NCBI RefSeq assembly: GCF_008831285.2
Contig: NC_045142.1
Span: 6,021,501-6,085,500, forward strand
Direction of reading: 5' to 3'
From: Nymphaea colorata
Lineage: Eukaryota; Streptophyta; Magnoliopsida; Nymphaeales; Nymphaeaceae
DNA: 64,000 nt
Shown here: positions 62,951 through 64,000 of the stretch, in pieces
Layout: each line of letters begins with the position of its first letter
How positions within the stretch are numbered: position 1 is the stretch's first letter
Notes under the pieces: model-generated
The model's input: the letters and a program-made list of their open reading frames with translations, nothing else
The model's database searches: none
Told to the model about the DNA's origin: nothing
Made by a program: the position numbers and the translations under genes

Positions 62951-64000
62951 TTTATGAGACCAAAAAATCCGTTTCATCAATGAATGTTCTTTCATTTTTT
63001 CAGAGTGTGTTGTTCATCTATATGAGTATGCACCAGATTAGATCATTCTCATATGAACTAATTGTCTTAGGCACTACATGAGAGCGAGCTGAGAGGAGAT
63101 GTTGGAAACTTAGGATCACTTATCAGATAGGGAGACAAGTTTTCAAAGATTTTGAGAAACTCAAATAAGAAGGAGGATGAGTTAACTTGTCCTTGCAATA
63201 TACCATACCTAATCCTGAACGAGTCAAGATGAGGTCTCATCATTTCTTGACCAGCATGATCTACCTTAATCATGTGAACCTCGTAAATAAAATCCAAGAA
63301 CTCAGATTCAGCAAAGCTGAAGGGAAAAATCTTAGAGATCTCAAGTCGCGTGTCAAGGAGGAATTGAACTATTGATGATATTTATACCAAAAGAGTTTAA
63401 TTTAAGTGTTTGCATGCACTCAGACATAAGTTATTTGGCCATGGTACATGTGCACTGATACCTAAATAGACCAATAATGGAAAAATAAATAATGTTCTCT
63501 ACTTTTTCATTGTGTGAGTCCAAGAGATACAAGATTAAGTATCCCTAGTTATATACCCTCATGACTCTTGACTGTATTTTAAGAAGATAAAGTAGTGTTG
63601 CTACTTTGGCATGTCACCTAAGGCCATGAATGATTCAGTTGGATGAGACATGTGTAGGGAAGCAACTATTTCTAATTCAAATGATACATATGGAAGGGGA
63701 AGATCAATTGTCGCTTCGCTGGTGCTATTATTTATAGCCAGCAAATTGAATCACTTGGAAAGTTTAATTCAATAGTAAATATTGAGCACAAAACGAGATG
63801 TACATATTCAATTTTATTAGTGGCAGAGAGATTGAATATGTTGAGACTTGCTGGAATTGAATTTGATCTCCTGCACAATGAACAACTTATATGTAAGCTA
63901 CAAATTTTATTCCTCTGCAGGTACAAAGAATTGTATGATCTTAATTAGTATATAATATCTGTTCATCATGATTGTAGGGTTACACAATTTATTTGCCAGT
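62951..64000. other. Downstream of the copia remnant, no gene
   Basis: It may include the element's 3' LTR, but no LTR border was recognised. Short open frames only. Confidence 0.4.

Overview
This is nuclear DNA from a flowering plant. Several genes are plant-typical: a nuclear-encoded plastid ribosomal protein with a transit peptide, TONNEAU1, and a plant-type RabGAP. Introns are GT-AG and AT-rich, intergenic DNA is long and AT-rich, and plant MITEs, a Ty1/copia remnant and many (TA)n/(CT)n tracts are present. The exact lineage cannot be fixed from the sequence.

Layout: (1) 418-9246, minus: a 13-exon, 3'-truncated TBC-domain RabGAP whose last exons lie beyond the left edge. (2) 9.3-16.9 kb: gene-poor repeat DNA with a ~670 bp dispersed repeat (second copy at 27 kb) and a frameshifted F-box gene fragment beside an LTR-like segment. 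(3) 17.0-18.6 kb: a small membrane-protein gene of unknown family (minus), head-to-head with a diverged relative (plus) that looks broken. (4) 18.96-20.25 kb: a long inverted repeat with ~292 bp arms. (5) 20.3-32.2 kb: repeats and MITEs, including a hAT-type MITE with perfect 8 bp target-site duplications and a nested mariner-like MITE. (6) 32450-42265, plus: a complete 14-exon PIG-U gene (GPI transamidase subunit). (7) 44418-45134, plus: intronless plastid ribosomal protein L10. (8) 51068-58773, plus: a complete 8-exon TONNEAU1 gene. (9) 59-64 kb: repeats, including a decayed copia reverse transcriptase/RNase H region interrupted by a second hAT MITE.

The four confident genes are unrelated housekeeping functions: membrane traffic, GPI anchoring in the ER, plastid translation, and cortical microtubule organisation. 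They form no pathway or cluster. I assembled exon structures by hand from splice sites, reading-frame continuity and remembered family sequence; in all three spliced genes every exon junction keeps frame. I found no convincing new biological system. The least explained items are the head-to-head pair at 17-18.6 kb, the long inverted repeat next to it, and the F-box fragment abutting a primer-binding-site-like motif.
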